Assembly (NCBI GenBank): GCA_045634365.1
Contig: JAZRAC010000016.1
Location: 62,001 to 126,000 of the forward strand
DNA: 64,000 bases
Reading direction: 5' to 3'
From: HGM04593 sp045634365
Lineage (GTDB): Bacteria; Bacteroidota; Bacteroidia; Bacteroidales; Bacteroidaceae
The translations under genes were made by a program, and so were the position numbers. Position 1 is the stretch's first letter. Each line of letters opens with the position of its first letter. This document shows, in pieces, positions 9,197-18,100 of the stretch. The notes below the pieces were generated by a model. That model was not told the DNA's origin and did not search any database. It was given only the letters and a program-made list of their open reading frames with translations.

Positions 9197-9528
9197 ATGG
9201 CATAGAAATAATTTATAATAATAAAAGAACTCTAATTGGGGTTAAGAACGGTCAAACGATTGTACATATAAATTCTATAAACTCAAATAATGAAAATGGA
9301 GCTATTTTATATTCAGCAAGCATTGATTATGATAATAAAGTTAGACACATTTGGCATAAATACAACAAGATAAAGAAAGGAGATATTCTTAAAATAAGAC
9401 TTGTCAATATAAAAGAAATAACAACCCCTATTGAAAGTGTTTATGATAATAATATAACCCCACTACCATCAAAATTGGAAATATTTTATGCATTAGAGGC
9501 TTCACTAAAAAGTAAAGGATTATTATGA
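9193..9528 (+). CDS. Small hypothetical protein, paralogue A
   Basis: 111 residues, no signal peptide, predicted cytoplasmic. The start ATG at 9193 overlaps the preceding TGA (ATGA), which decides it over an upstream in-frame GTG. It resembles the next gene product. Both begin MNG followed by I or F, both have a central W..Y.K segment, then E.I.TP, and both end in a helix with LE..Y.L...L..KGL. Adjacent paralogues between an exported protein and an ATPase could be immunity-like or adaptor proteins. No family is recognised, so that is a guess. Confidence 0.7.
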   Translation: MNGIEIIYNNKRTLIGVKNGQTIVHINSINSNNENGAILYSASIDYDNKVRHIWHKYNKIKKGDILKIRLVNIKEITTPIESVYDNNITPLPSKLEIFYALEASLKSKGLL

Positions 9529-9857
9529 ATGGTTTTACAATAAAAGCCGGAGAAGAAAATATTTATGCAGCATTGAAATCCGGGTCTTTTGGAATAATAA
9601 TATCGAATAAAGAAGGGGATTTTAATATAAGTATTAACGGAATGGATGAAAATGCACTTTTTTATTCTTGGGAGTACCGGAAATTAAATCTCAATGAAGT
9701 TGTTACAATAACATTTGATACCTTAGACGAGGCTATTATTTCAACACCTACCAAAATTCGTGATGTAAATAATACAATTCAAGAACAAGAACTTGAATTA
9801 GAATCATATTATAAACTAAAAAAGGAATTACTTGATAAAGGTTTAATCTCAGAATGA
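9525..9857 (+). CDS. Small hypothetical protein, paralogue B
   Basis: 110 residues, cytoplasmic, starting within ATGA that overlaps the stop of paralogue A. The N-terminal half is rich in short beta-strand patterns (FGIIISNKEGDFNISING). The C-terminal 30 residues form a charged helix (EQELELESYYKLKKELLDKG) matching the end of paralogue A. Its own stop overlaps the start of the ATPase gene in another ATGA. Three such overlaps in a row imply translational coupling and matched dosage. Function unknown. Confidence 0.7.
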   Translation: MNGFTIKAGEENIYAALKSGSFGIIISNKEGDFNISINGMDENALFYSWEYRKLNLNEVVTITFDTLDEAIISTPTKIRDVNNTIQEQELELESYYKLKKELLDKGLISE

Positions 9858-10573
9858 TTTATATAAAAAAGATAACCAACGAAAAACAGATATCAGAACG
9901 TTTGGAATATCCATATAATATTCCTGCAATTCGAAACTTAAACGAATTTGAATTCAATAGTAATGTTACCTTTATTATTGGCGAGAATGGTGCTGGTAAA
10001 TCCACTTTAATTGAAGCTATTGCAATACGTGCAGGCTTTAATCCAGAGGGAGGGAGCTTGTTCTTAAACTATCAAACACAGGACACTCACTCCACCTTGT
10101 ATCGCGATATTAAATTAACGAGAGGGGCTATTAGGAATAAAGATGGGTATTTTTTAAGAGCAGAAAGTTTTTATAATATCGCAACTGAAATCGATAGAAT
10201 AACAGATGGATTTAAATTATTAAAAAATTATGGTGGTGCACTACACAAGCGTTCCCATGGAGAAGGCTTTCTTGGAGTTGTATTAAATAGACTATCCGGC
10301 AATGGCTTATATATTTTTGATGAACCAGAATCTGGATTATCATTATCAAGCATTTTTAAATTGATTGTAAAAATAAAAGAGTTAGAAAAAAACAATTCCC
10401 AATTTATAATTGCGACACATTCACCAATTTTACTTGCATACCCTGGTGCTGAAATATACAAAATAACAAACTACGGTTTGGAGCTTACAAACTATGAAAA
10501 TACAGAACAATTTTGTTTTACTAAGTATTTTATATTAAATTATAACAAAATAATCAACGAGCTGTTGAGATAA
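9854..10573 (+). CDS. ABC/AAA-type ATPase (SMC/RecF-like P-loop)
   Basis: 239 residues. Walker A GENGAGKST lies near residue 42, the ABC-signature-like SHGEGF near 135, Walker B LYIFDEPESGLS near 150, and the H-loop IIATHSPIL near 190. This is the compact arrangement of stand-alone predicted ATPases of the COG3910 type, with no transporter domain and no long coiled coil. In such proteins ATP drives dimerisation and conformational change; known relatives act in DNA repair or phage defence. Here it is translationally coupled to two small paralogues. That context makes a defence or toxin-control role plausible but unproven. Confidence 0.85.
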   Translation: MIYIKKITNEKQISERLEYPYNIPAIRNLNEFEFNSNVTFIIGENGAGKSTLIEAIAIRAGFNPEGGSLFLNYQTQDTHSTLYRDIKLTRGAIRNKDGYFLRAESFYNIATEIDRITDGFKLLKNYGGALHKRSHGEGFLGVVLNRLSGNGLYIFDEPESGLSLSSIFKLIVKIKELEKNNSQFIIATHSPILLAYPGAEIYKITNYGLELTNYENTEQFCFTKYFILNYNKIINELLR

Positions 10574-10581
10574 ATACAATA

Positions 10582-12144
10582 ATGATGGTTATACAAATAA
10601 TACAACTGCTATATTTTTTAACCCTATTTATATTTGCAACATTCTTATATAGCTCTCAAATGACGGATACACTGATACTGCCAAAATGGTTATATACATT
10701 AGGTCTTGTTACTGTTGGCAATATGATTGGATGTATTATCGTATTATTAAAGAAACAAATAAAAATATATGAGAAATATTTGATTATAGCAGTGGTATTT
10801 ATTTGTTTTTGCCAATCTATTTATGCAATAATTCAAGTATTTCAATTTGAAACTCCACCTCAAATTGTTGGAGGATTTGATAATCCGGCAGGTTTGGCGG
10901 CATGTTTAAGCATAAGTACTCCTTATTGCCTCTACCTCATACAAATAAGTAAAAAGAGCTTCTATAAACTATTATCGCTTTCTTTATTTGCTATTATATG
11001 CACCGCTTTAATACTTTCAGGATCTCGGTCGGGAATAATCGCAGGAATATTTGTTCCATGCTCCGTTTGGTTTTTTAATAAAAAGCATAGGAAGTGGTTA
11101 CAATGGTTGTTTCTCTGTTTCTGTATAGCCCTTTTACCGATAATGTATTTTATAAAAAAAGATTCTGCAGATGGACGTTTATTGATACTATGCAGTGCTT
11201 GGGAAATGATTAAGAAGCACCCGATAATAGGCTATGGTTTTAATGGCATTTCTGCGCATTATATGGATTTTCAAGCAGAATGGTTGACAAAAAATTCAAA
11301 CAATAATATTTCTTTATTAGCAGACAATGTAAAACACGTATTCAATGATTTTTTTGCAATATGTATATGTTTCGGAATAATAGGATTGATTATATTATGT
11401 ATATTCATCGGTCTTATGATACATTGTTATAAAAAATCACCATCAAGCATCGGAATGTATGCACTTATCTCTATTGCAACAATAGGTGTCTTAGGAGCCT
11501 TTTCTTATCCATTATACTATCCTTTTACTTGGATTATAATTGCGATAAATAGTTATATACTAATACACAAAGCATATAAATTTCATTTTATCAAAAGAGA
11601 CATAATCAAATATCCATTTATTATTATATTATTTTTCCTTTCTTCAATTGTACTTTATCGTATAATTAAACGAATATCAGCAGAAAAAGAATGGTACAAG
11701 ATCGCCTATATAACTTTTAAAAATAATACATTTATATCAAAATATGACTCTTTGATGTCTATATTTGGAAATAACCCATATTTTCTATATAACTACTCTG
11801 TAAAATTATATCTTTATGAAGATTATAATAGATCTCTTGAAACTGCGTTGATATGTAGAAAATACTGGGCTGATTATGATTTAGAGCTACTATTAGGTGA
11901 TTTATATCAAAAACAATATCAATACAATAATGCAATCCTTCATTATTCTAAAGCGCAAAAAATGTGTCCAAATCGCTTTATTCCACTATATAAACAGTTT
12001 TTAATTTACAAAATAAATTGCGATACTAACAATTTAATCAATGTAGGCAATATCATATTAACCAAAAGTATTAAAGTTCCTTCAAAACAAATTGATAATA
12101 TAATTAAAGATGTAACAAATAAACTTACAGATATAAATAAGTAA
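10582..12144 (+). CDS. O-antigen ligase-like (Wzy/WaaL) membrane protein with TPR-like tail
   Basis: 520 residues. About ten hydrophobic segments fill residues 1-340. The conserved loop contains GGFDNPAGLAACLSIS near residue 95 and ALILSGSRSGIIAG near residue 140, both typical of the O-antigen ligase/polymerase family. SADGRLLILCSAWEMIKKHP with IIGYGF is also characteristic. The last 150 residues are soluble and repeat-like (LGDLYQKQYQYNNAILHYSKAQKM), a TPR. ATG codons at 10582 and 10585 are both possible starts. Bacteroidales members with TPR tails occur beside DUF1573-type lipoproteins, as in this island. The ligated or polymerised substrate is unknown. Confidence 0.8.
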   Translation: MMVIQIIQLLYFLTLFIFATFLYSSQMTDTLILPKWLYTLGLVTVGNMIGCIIVLLKKQIKIYEKYLIIAVVFICFCQSIYAIIQVFQFETPPQIVGGFDNPAGLAACLSISTPYCLYLIQISKKSFYKLLSLSLFAIICTALILSGSRSGIIAGIFVPCSVWFFNKKHRKWLQWLFLCFCIALLPIMYFIKKDSADGRLLILCSAWEMIKKHPIIGYGFNGISAHYMDFQAEWLTKNSNNNISLLADNVKHVFNDFFAICICFGIIGLIILCIFIGLMIHCYKKSPSSIGMYALISIATIGVLGAFSYPLYYPFTWIIIAINSYILIHKAYKFHFIKRDIIKYPFIIILFFLSSIVLYRIIKRISAEKEWYKIAYITFKNNTFISKYDSLMSIFGNNPYFLYNYSVKLYLYEDYNRSLETALICRKYWADYDLELLLGDLYQKQYQYNNAILHYSKAQKMCPNRFIPLYKQFLIYKINCDTNNLINVGNIILTKSIKVPSKQIDNIIKDVTNKLTDINK

Positions 12145-12155
12145 AATTACACATT

Positions 12156-12204
12156 ATATGGGCCCCGAGGCACTTATCACACTGCGCGACTGTTGCCGAT
12201 AGTT
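12156..12204 (+). repeat. Right copy of the 49-bp direct repeat
   Basis: Exact copy of 6981-7029. It holds the last codons and stop of wbqC but has no upstream reading frame. It begins 11 bases after the stop of the O-antigen-ligase-like gene. Confidence 0.95.
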
Positions 12205-12280
12205 ACCTAAAATTCCATCGGCAATAAAATTTCATAATGGCACAGCATTAAAGCCCTATACCATATTATCAATTAGTATA

Positions 12281-12334
12281 TTAACAATCTTTAATAGTAG
12301 GGGGGTAATTGCTCAATCTTTTAACTTATCTTTG
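12281..12334 (+). promoter_or_regulatory. Shared promoter/operator module, site A
   Basis: TTAAC at 12281 and TTAAT at 12291 form a 10-bp-period direct repeat. A six-G run ends at 12305, followed at 12306 by TAATTGCTC and at 12327 by the -7 element TATCTTTG. The same parts at the same distances precede 22462 and, on the other strand, 26004. The start codon lies 45 bases past the -7 element. Confidence 0.75.
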
Positions 12335-12379
12335 CTTAGGAGATACTAAATTACTTTTTCAACCTAAAAACCCGCCACT

Positions 12380-13027
12380 ATGAAAAAAGCCCTTTTTCTA
12401 TTCTTTATCTTTATCGGTAGTATTAATGTGTGTACGGCACAAAATTTAGAGGAGGTTGTCTACTTAAAGAACGGCAGTATTATACGTGGTGTTATTATGG
12501 AACAAGTCCCGGGAGAAACACTAAAAATTGGAACAAAAGATGGCAATGTCTTTGTCTACCAAATGAATGAGGTGGAAAAGATAACAAAAGAGACATCCCT
12601 TAAAAAAGATGATGATTTTTCATTAGGAGCCGGGAATAAACGCGGTTATAAAGCATTTATAGATGCCGGTTATACTTTTGGTATTGGTGACTTTAACGAG
12701 GACAGAGTAGAAATTATAACCTCACACGGTGTGCAAATAAACCCTTATGTATATATCGGTGGCGGTGTCGGGGCGAATTATTGGATTGATTCAGAATTTT
12801 CTGTTCCTGTTTTTTTTAACAGCCGCATTAACTTTATAAATAAGCAAATATCACCCTATTTAGATATAAAAGTAGGATACTCATTTTTTGATGTTGAAGG
12901 TTTATATATCGCTCAATCCATCGGATGTAAAATATGGCACTATAATGTAAGCATTGGACATACTATACAAAAAGCCAGTAATGAAAATCTAAACGGAATA
13001 AATTTCAAATTGGGATTCGAATTTTAA
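12380..13027 (+). CDS. Exported protein, probable outer-membrane beta-barrel
   Basis: 215 residues with a signal peptide (FFIFIGSINVCTAQ) cleaved after CTAQ. Residues 25-65 form a conserved module, EVVYLKNGSIIRGVIMEQVP through VFVYQMNEVEKITKE, frequent at the N-terminus of Bacteroidales outer-membrane proteins. The rest alternates glycine and aromatic residues in short strands (DAGYTFGIGDFN, YVYIGGGVGANYW) and ends in a phenylalanine (LGFEF), as in beta-barrels. No enzymatic function is suggested. It is a single gene ended by a strong hairpin and preceded by the shared module (site A). Confidence 0.75.
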   Translation: MKKALFLFFIFIGSINVCTAQNLEEVVYLKNGSIIRGVIMEQVPGETLKIGTKDGNVFVYQMNEVEKITKETSLKKDDDFSLGAGNKRGYKAFIDAGYTFGIGDFNEDRVEIITSHGVQINPYVYIGGGVGANYWIDSEFSVPVFFNSRINFINKQISPYLDIKVGYSFFDVEGLYIAQSIGCKIWHYNVSIGHTIQKASNENLNGINFKLGFEF

Positions 13028-13043
13028 TTTATAAGCAAAATGC

Positions 13044-13088
13044 CATAATATCCCCCAAGCCTTCACAAAGGCTCTGGGGGATATTATG
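13044..13088 (+). terminator. Strong hairpin terminator
   Basis: An 18-base arm (13044-13061) pairs with 13070-13088 with a single bulge, loop TTCACAAA, then a T-rich tail. It lies 17 bases after the stop of the exported protein gene. Confidence 0.8.
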
Positions 13089-13098
13089 TTTATAAGAC

Positions 13099-13146
13099 CT
13101 ACTCACGCATCTGCCCGTTGCTTTTTATTACTGTCGACAATATTGT
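13099..13146 (-). pseudogene. Relic of a proA-like 3' end
   Basis: Read on the minus strand, the ten codons ending at the TAG (13099-13101) encode IKSNGQMRE plus stop. The true proA in this window ends IKGNGQVRK plus stop. Identity is 24 of 30 bases. A further eight codons are open before an upstream stop, and the rest of the gene is absent. This may be a degraded duplicate or a scar of rearrangement; chance is not excluded. Confidence 0.35.
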
Positions 13147-13204
13147 GCCGCCACCCTAATTACTAATAATGAAAGTTAAAAAATCCCTTTCGGCACATTT
13201 TTAA

Positions 13205-13246
13205 TTTCTAAAAGTTTAGATTTCTAAAAACTTCGTAATATATTTG
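13205..13246 (+). promoter_or_regulatory. BlaI-type operator overlapping the blaI promoter
   Basis: The direct repeat TTTCTAAAA occurs at 13205 and 13221. It is overlapped by an imperfect palindrome (13212-13233, arms AAGTTT and AAACTT around AGATTTCT). The -7 element TATATTTG is at 13239-13246. Paired half-sites across a promoter are what an autorepressing BlaI dimer would need. Confidence 0.55.
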
Positions 13247-13273
13247 TCGCAACGAAAAAAAACGGAAACATAT

Positions 13274-13651
13274 ATGAGCAAAAAGAAATTCGACACACTC
13301 ACAAAAGCCGAAATACAGGTGATGAACGCCCTGTGGGAGATGCCCGACGGCGGTTGCATTCACGATATTATCGCACGCTACCACACGCCAAAGCCTGCCT
13401 ACACGACAATATCCACGTTCCTTAAAATATTGTTGAACAAAGGGTTTGTAGATTTTCGCAAGCTCGGCGGCAAGACTCACACATACTACCCGCTTGTGAG
13501 CAAGGAGCAATATACCAATCAGGTGATGAGCGAGGTTAAGGAGTCGTTCTTCGGCGGTTCGGGCAGGGAGCTTGTGAAATTCTTTGTCGAGAAGGAGCAA
13601 TTGAGCGAACAGGAGATAAAGGAGCTGTTGGAGATTATACAGAAACAATAG
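13274..13651 (+). CDS. blaI: BlaI/MecI/CopY family transcriptional repressor
   Basis: 125 residues starting MSKKKFDTLTKAEIQVMNAL. The winged-helix N-terminus is followed by IIARYHTPKPAYTTISTFLKIL, the DNA-recognition region, and by a C-terminal dimerisation helix. An upstream in-frame TTG at 13244 was rejected because it lies inside the -7 element. Family members repress their own operon until the partner BlaR1 metalloprotease inactivates them. Here blaR1 follows after 3 bases, giving a self-contained sensor module. The third gene is not a beta-lactamase, so the signal is probably another envelope stress. Confidence 0.9.
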   Translation: MSKKKFDTLTKAEIQVMNALWEMPDGGCIHDIIARYHTPKPAYTTISTFLKILLNKGFVDFRKLGGKTHTYYPLVSKEQYTNQVMSEVKESFFGGSGRELVKFFVEKEQLSEQEIKELLEIIQKQ

Positions 13652-13654
13652 AAG

Positions 13655-15154
13655 ATGGGGGCGTTCCTTATATATATAGTTAAATGGGCATTCTGCCTTG
13701 CAGTGCTATATACGCCGTTCACACTGCTGCTGCGCAAGGAGACATTTGCCTCGCTCAACCGCAAACTGCTGTTGGGAACGGTGGTTGCATCGGCAATTCT
13801 ACCACTGCTTGTCCTACGCTTCACGGTGGAGGTAGAGGCTCCTGTAAATTTCATTGCCACCGGCGGCAACAGCTACATTGCAGCAACCACGTTACAGGCT
13901 GCCGGCAACGTTGCAGCGTGGGAAAGGGTTATTGGCACCATTTACTTTATCGGAGTAATTTTAAGCCTGTTATTTACCATTGCCGGTGCCTTAAAAAGCC
14001 TCGCTGCCATAAAGCGCGGAACATTGTGGGTGGAGAAACAGAAAAATTGCACCATACATTGCCACGCAAATGAAACAGCCCCATTCAGCTGGTTCGGCCA
14101 CATTGTAATTTCGGAGAGCGACTACAACGAGTGTGGCAAAGAAATTCTGTTGCACGAGGAAGGACACATTCTCCACGGCCACTCTTGGGACATTCTCCTG
14201 CTTGCCCTCGTGAAGAGTGTTCAGTGGTTCAACCCCTTCGTTTATATGCTCGCAAACGACATAAAGGAGATACACGAATATGAGGCCGACAAATATGTGG
14301 TGGAGCACTGCGACAATGCGCGAAACTACCAGTTGCTCATTCTAAAAAAAGCGGCAAGCAGCATAGGCACACAGTTTATTAACCGGTTCGGACAAAGCAA
14401 TGTGCGCAAAAGAATTATGATGATGGCACGCAAAAAGTCGAACAAGGCACGCTGTGCCAAATGGCTCTATCTTGCACCCGTCGCATCGTTTATACTGCTG
14501 CTGTTCGCAGAACCCGAATATATTTACAGCCGCAAAGAAACTGCCACAACTGCACCATTGACAGAAGCACCCCAAAAAACAACTGTCACAGAGAGCCGCC
14601 AAGCAACCACGGCACCGGCGACGGCAAAAAAGAGAAAAGCAACAGCAGCCGTCAGACAGTGCAACCGGCCGCAATCGGCCGACACGGCAACGGTACCCGC
14701 AATAATGGAAGAGATTGCAATAATCGCCACGGAAACGAGCAGGGCCGAAGCACCCAAAAAGTATGCAAGCGAAACATACTACGAATATATAAGCCTGCAA
14801 AATGGTGACACAACAAGCACTGCAAAAAGCAATATAAGAAAATGCAGCGTGAGAGCATCGTTCATAGCCGACAACAACGGACAGGCCGGCGATATTGCCA
14901 TAAAAGGGTGCGACCTCTCCATAAAAGCGGGCAACGAAAATATTGCCGACAAGATTGAAACTATACGCTCGGCTATGATTAACGCCGCCGAAGAGTATAT
15001 AAAATCGAAAGAGTGGGCGGCCGCCATAATCGACGGAGAAAAGGCTCATACAATATACGACGCACACATTGTATACTGCCACGGCGAGAGAGAGGCACAA
15101 CAGGCAAAAGGCAACTGCCGCCCGATGCTTGTGGGTTCAACAGCAATAAACTAA
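13655..15154 (+). CDS. blaR1: BlaR1-like M56 family membrane metallopeptidase (sensor)
   Basis: 499 residues. Transmembrane helices lie near residues 5-25, 38-55 and 95-115. The gluzincin motif HEEGH sits in LLHEEGHILHGHSWD near residue 170, and the downstream zinc ligand is in EIHEYEADKYVVEH near residue 210. One more helix (WLYLAPVASFILLLF) near residue 280 precedes a periplasmic tail of about 200 residues. That tail is Thr/Ala-rich at first and ends with a small alpha/beta region; it is not a penicillin-binding domain. The family cleaves or triggers cleavage of BlaI. The ligand sensed here is unknown. Confidence 0.88.
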   Translation: MGAFLIYIVKWAFCLAVLYTPFTLLLRKETFASLNRKLLLGTVVASAILPLLVLRFTVEVEAPVNFIATGGNSYIAATTLQAAGNVAAWERVIGTIYFIGVILSLLFTIAGALKSLAAIKRGTLWVEKQKNCTIHCHANETAPFSWFGHIVISESDYNECGKEILLHEEGHILHGHSWDILLLALVKSVQWFNPFVYMLANDIKEIHEYEADKYVVEHCDNARNYQLLILKKAASSIGTQFINRFGQSNVRKRIMMMARKKSNKARCAKWLYLAPVASFILLLFAEPEYIYSRKETATTAPLTEAPQKTTVTESRQATTAPATAKKRKATAAVRQCNRPQSADTATVPAIMEEIAIIATETSRAEAPKKYASETYYEYISLQNGDTTSTAKSNIRKCSVRASFIADNNGQAGDIAIKGCDLSIKAGNENIADKIETIRSAMINAAEEYIKSKEWAAAIIDGEKAHTIYDAHIVYCHGEREAQQAKGNCRPMLVGSTAIN

Positions 15155-15161
15155 CTGCAAT

Positions 15162-18100
15162 ATGATGAAGAATATATTTACCGGCATACTGATTTTTGCT
15201 TGTGCAGCAGCTACTGCACAGGAGAAAAGCAACAGCACCCTGCGCAACCCTCTCGACAATCTTATTGTGCGCTCTGTAATAAAGCAAAATCTTTTCCCCG
15301 AAGAGCGCGTCTATCTGCACTTCGACAACAACAGCTACTATTTAGGCGAAACAATGTGGTTCAAGGCCTACGTGACAAGTGGCACACAGGATACACCCAC
15401 AAACATAAGCCGTGTGCTGTATGTGGAGCTTGTGGCACCCGAGGGGTATGTGGTGCGCACACAAAAATACAAAATTGACGACGAAGGAGGCTGCCACGGT
15501 TCTTTTGAGCTGAACAACCAACTGCTGTCGGGCTACTATGAGGTACGTGCCTATACAAGATATATGCTCAACCGTGGGAAGGAGTCTGTATTCAGCCGTG
15601 TGCTCCCAATATTCGACAAGGTGAACAACGGCGACTACTCTTTTCGCAATATGCTCGACCGCCGCAGAGCCTTTCTAGTGGATGTTGAGAAGGACAGCAG
15701 CGTTACAGGGCTCGACAGAGAGGTACGATGGGAGAGTGGCAAACTACCCGAATGTGACATAAAATTCTACCCCGAGGGCGGTCATCTGCTCGAAGGCATC
15801 GAGAGCCGTGTAGCCTTTGAGATATTCGGCAACGACGGAATAAACAGCGACAAAAGCATCACCATCCTTGCCGACGGTAGAGAATTACTCACCGCCACTC
15901 CCGAACATTTAGGCAAAGGCTCTTTTCTGTTAACACCCGAAAAAGGGGTAAAATATACAGCCCGCATAGGCGATGGTAAAAAGAAATTCCCACTGCCGAA
16001 GGCCGACAAAGAGGGAGTAACAATAGTACTCACCCACCACAGCAACACCATAGGTATTTTTGTTAAAAACACCATTGCCGACTCGTTGGAGCTTGGTTGC
16101 GCCGTGCTTCACCGTGGAAATGCCAATTTCTATGAACGTTTCTCCTCCAACGAGCGTAGCATCTATTTTTCCATAGACCGAAACACACTGCCCGAGGGGG
16201 TGAACCGCGTAATTCTGTTTGCAGGCGAGGGAATACCTCTTGCCGAGCGTATGTTCTTTGTCGCACACGACGAAACACTCGACAGCGACCGCTCCACCGC
16301 ACGGCTCACGGTAAAGAGCAACGGCACCACGCTCGAAAATATGCACGCTGCGCCATATAAAAAAATCACATTGAGCATTGAGCGCGAAGATGGAGCACCC
16401 ATCGATGGCGGTAATTTCTCACTCTCGGTAACCGACGCTGATAATCCGCTAAAAACATCGTACAGCTACAATATTTACACATATATGCTGCTTGGCAGCG
16501 AGGTTAAGGGCTACATTCCCGACGCAGCACGTTATTTCAACCCCGCAAACAAGAATCGCACACGCGAATTAGACCTTATTATGCTCACTCACGGCTGGAC
16601 CTCCTACGATTGGAGCAAACTATGCAACAAATTTGCCTATCTTGCCCAGCCAATAGAGAAGGGAATAACCATAAAGGGGCGATTCATTAAAAAGAAGCCC
16701 AACCGCAGAATAGGGAAGATGGATAAATACAAGGTTACAACTATTGCCGACAGCAAGGTAAAATTCGAAATAACCTATCGCGACAGCGTTATTACCGCAT
16801 ACGACTTTAACACCGATGAAAAGGGAGAATTCATCCTTGGCACAAAGGATTTTTATGGCAAGAAAGTGGCACGGCTCACCCCCACCCTCAATACCCTCTC
16901 TACCAAGGACAGTGTATTCACATTCAACCTCGACCGTTATTTTTCTCCTGCAATGCGCCTCTACCACTATTGGGAGCGCAACACAGGAAAGGCACTCACC
17001 GAGGAGAAATTAAAAGAGGAAAAAGAGGAGATTATAAAAATAAATCCCTTCGAATATCTGCTCACACAGGTGGAAGTTGTGTCGAAAAAGAGGCGCAGCA
17101 GCAACTATCGCCCCCCGCGAAGCGAAATGCGCCTCGACTTTCTCGACGAGTGGGAGTATGCACAAGATGTTACCTACCTCACCAATCGCATAGAGGCGTG
17201 GGACCCAACGGGCTACCTATCAAGCAAACAGGATGAACAGAGTTTTATGAATGAGACATTCAACAGGTCCACCCCCTACGGAATTAAGGAATACTCGCTT
17301 GGAGAGCCCACCCTATCTACTTTCGACCGCAGCGTAATGGGCAGTAACTATCATGGTGGCGGAGGCAATGGGCGCATTGTGGACATTTATGGCGCAATGA
17401 ACAAAATACGTCACTCCGGCAGCTTCCTCATACAGGACCCAGCCTACCACAACACGCTCACCGCAGTGGATATTCTGCGCAGTGCATTCTGGCGACACAA
17501 TCTCAATTGGTGCTACTGGATACAGGGAATAGTACTCGACGGAGAATATCAAACAGACAGTGTGCCACGCAGCAATAAAGATTACACCGACGGAGTGAAC
17601 ATTGCAAAAATGCTAAATTTCAAGGAGATTGTGATACGCTCCGACGAAAAGACCCGCAGCCTCTATACGGGAGAGGATTGGCACACTAACAGCAGAAAAA
17701 GCATAAAAACATACGACTATTCGAGTTTTTACCACTCGTTCATAGAAAAAGCCGGAATACCGCCCAGAAATTGGGACATTGACGATGCACCCGACGCAAT
17801 AATCTTCGAGCAAAGGAGCAAGGCGGCGAAAGACGACAAAATGCCCAACTACGTTGCCTGCTTCATCCCCAACAACGAGAAAGACGAAGCAAGCGGAATA
17901 ATTCCATCGTTGGCACACAGCGGCAGTACCCGTTACACCCTTGTTTACGGATACACCGAGAGTAAACAATTCTATACACCCGATTATAGCAAAATGCGCC
18001 CCGACAGCAGCCTGCGCGACTATCGCCGCACTCTTCTGTGGGTGCCGCAAGCAAGAAGCAAGAATGGGAAAATAGAGGTTGAGCTCTTCAACAACACCAC

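Larger units (their letters stand above)
6981..12204. mobile_element. Putative integrated genomic island at the wbqC 3' end, no integrase
   Basis: The segment is bounded by a perfect 49-bp direct repeat (6981-7029 and 12156-12204). DNA between the copies is strikingly AT-rich (about a quarter to a third GC by eye), while flanking core genes are near half. All six genes point the same way and the last one stops 11 bases before the right repeat. A duplicated gene 3' end bracketing foreign DNA is the expected product of site-specific integration that preserves the target gene. No recombinase, relaxase or replication gene is present. The island must therefore have been mobilised in trans, have lost its integrase, or have arrived by another recombination route. 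Confidence 0.75.

Noticed and set aside
7028..12155. Integrase or transposase inside the island
   Set aside because: All six genes were read; none has the motifs of tyrosine or serine recombinases or DDE transposases.
13244..13273. Upstream TTG start for blaI
   Set aside because: The TTG is part of the -7 element TATATTTG, so it cannot lie within the transcript.
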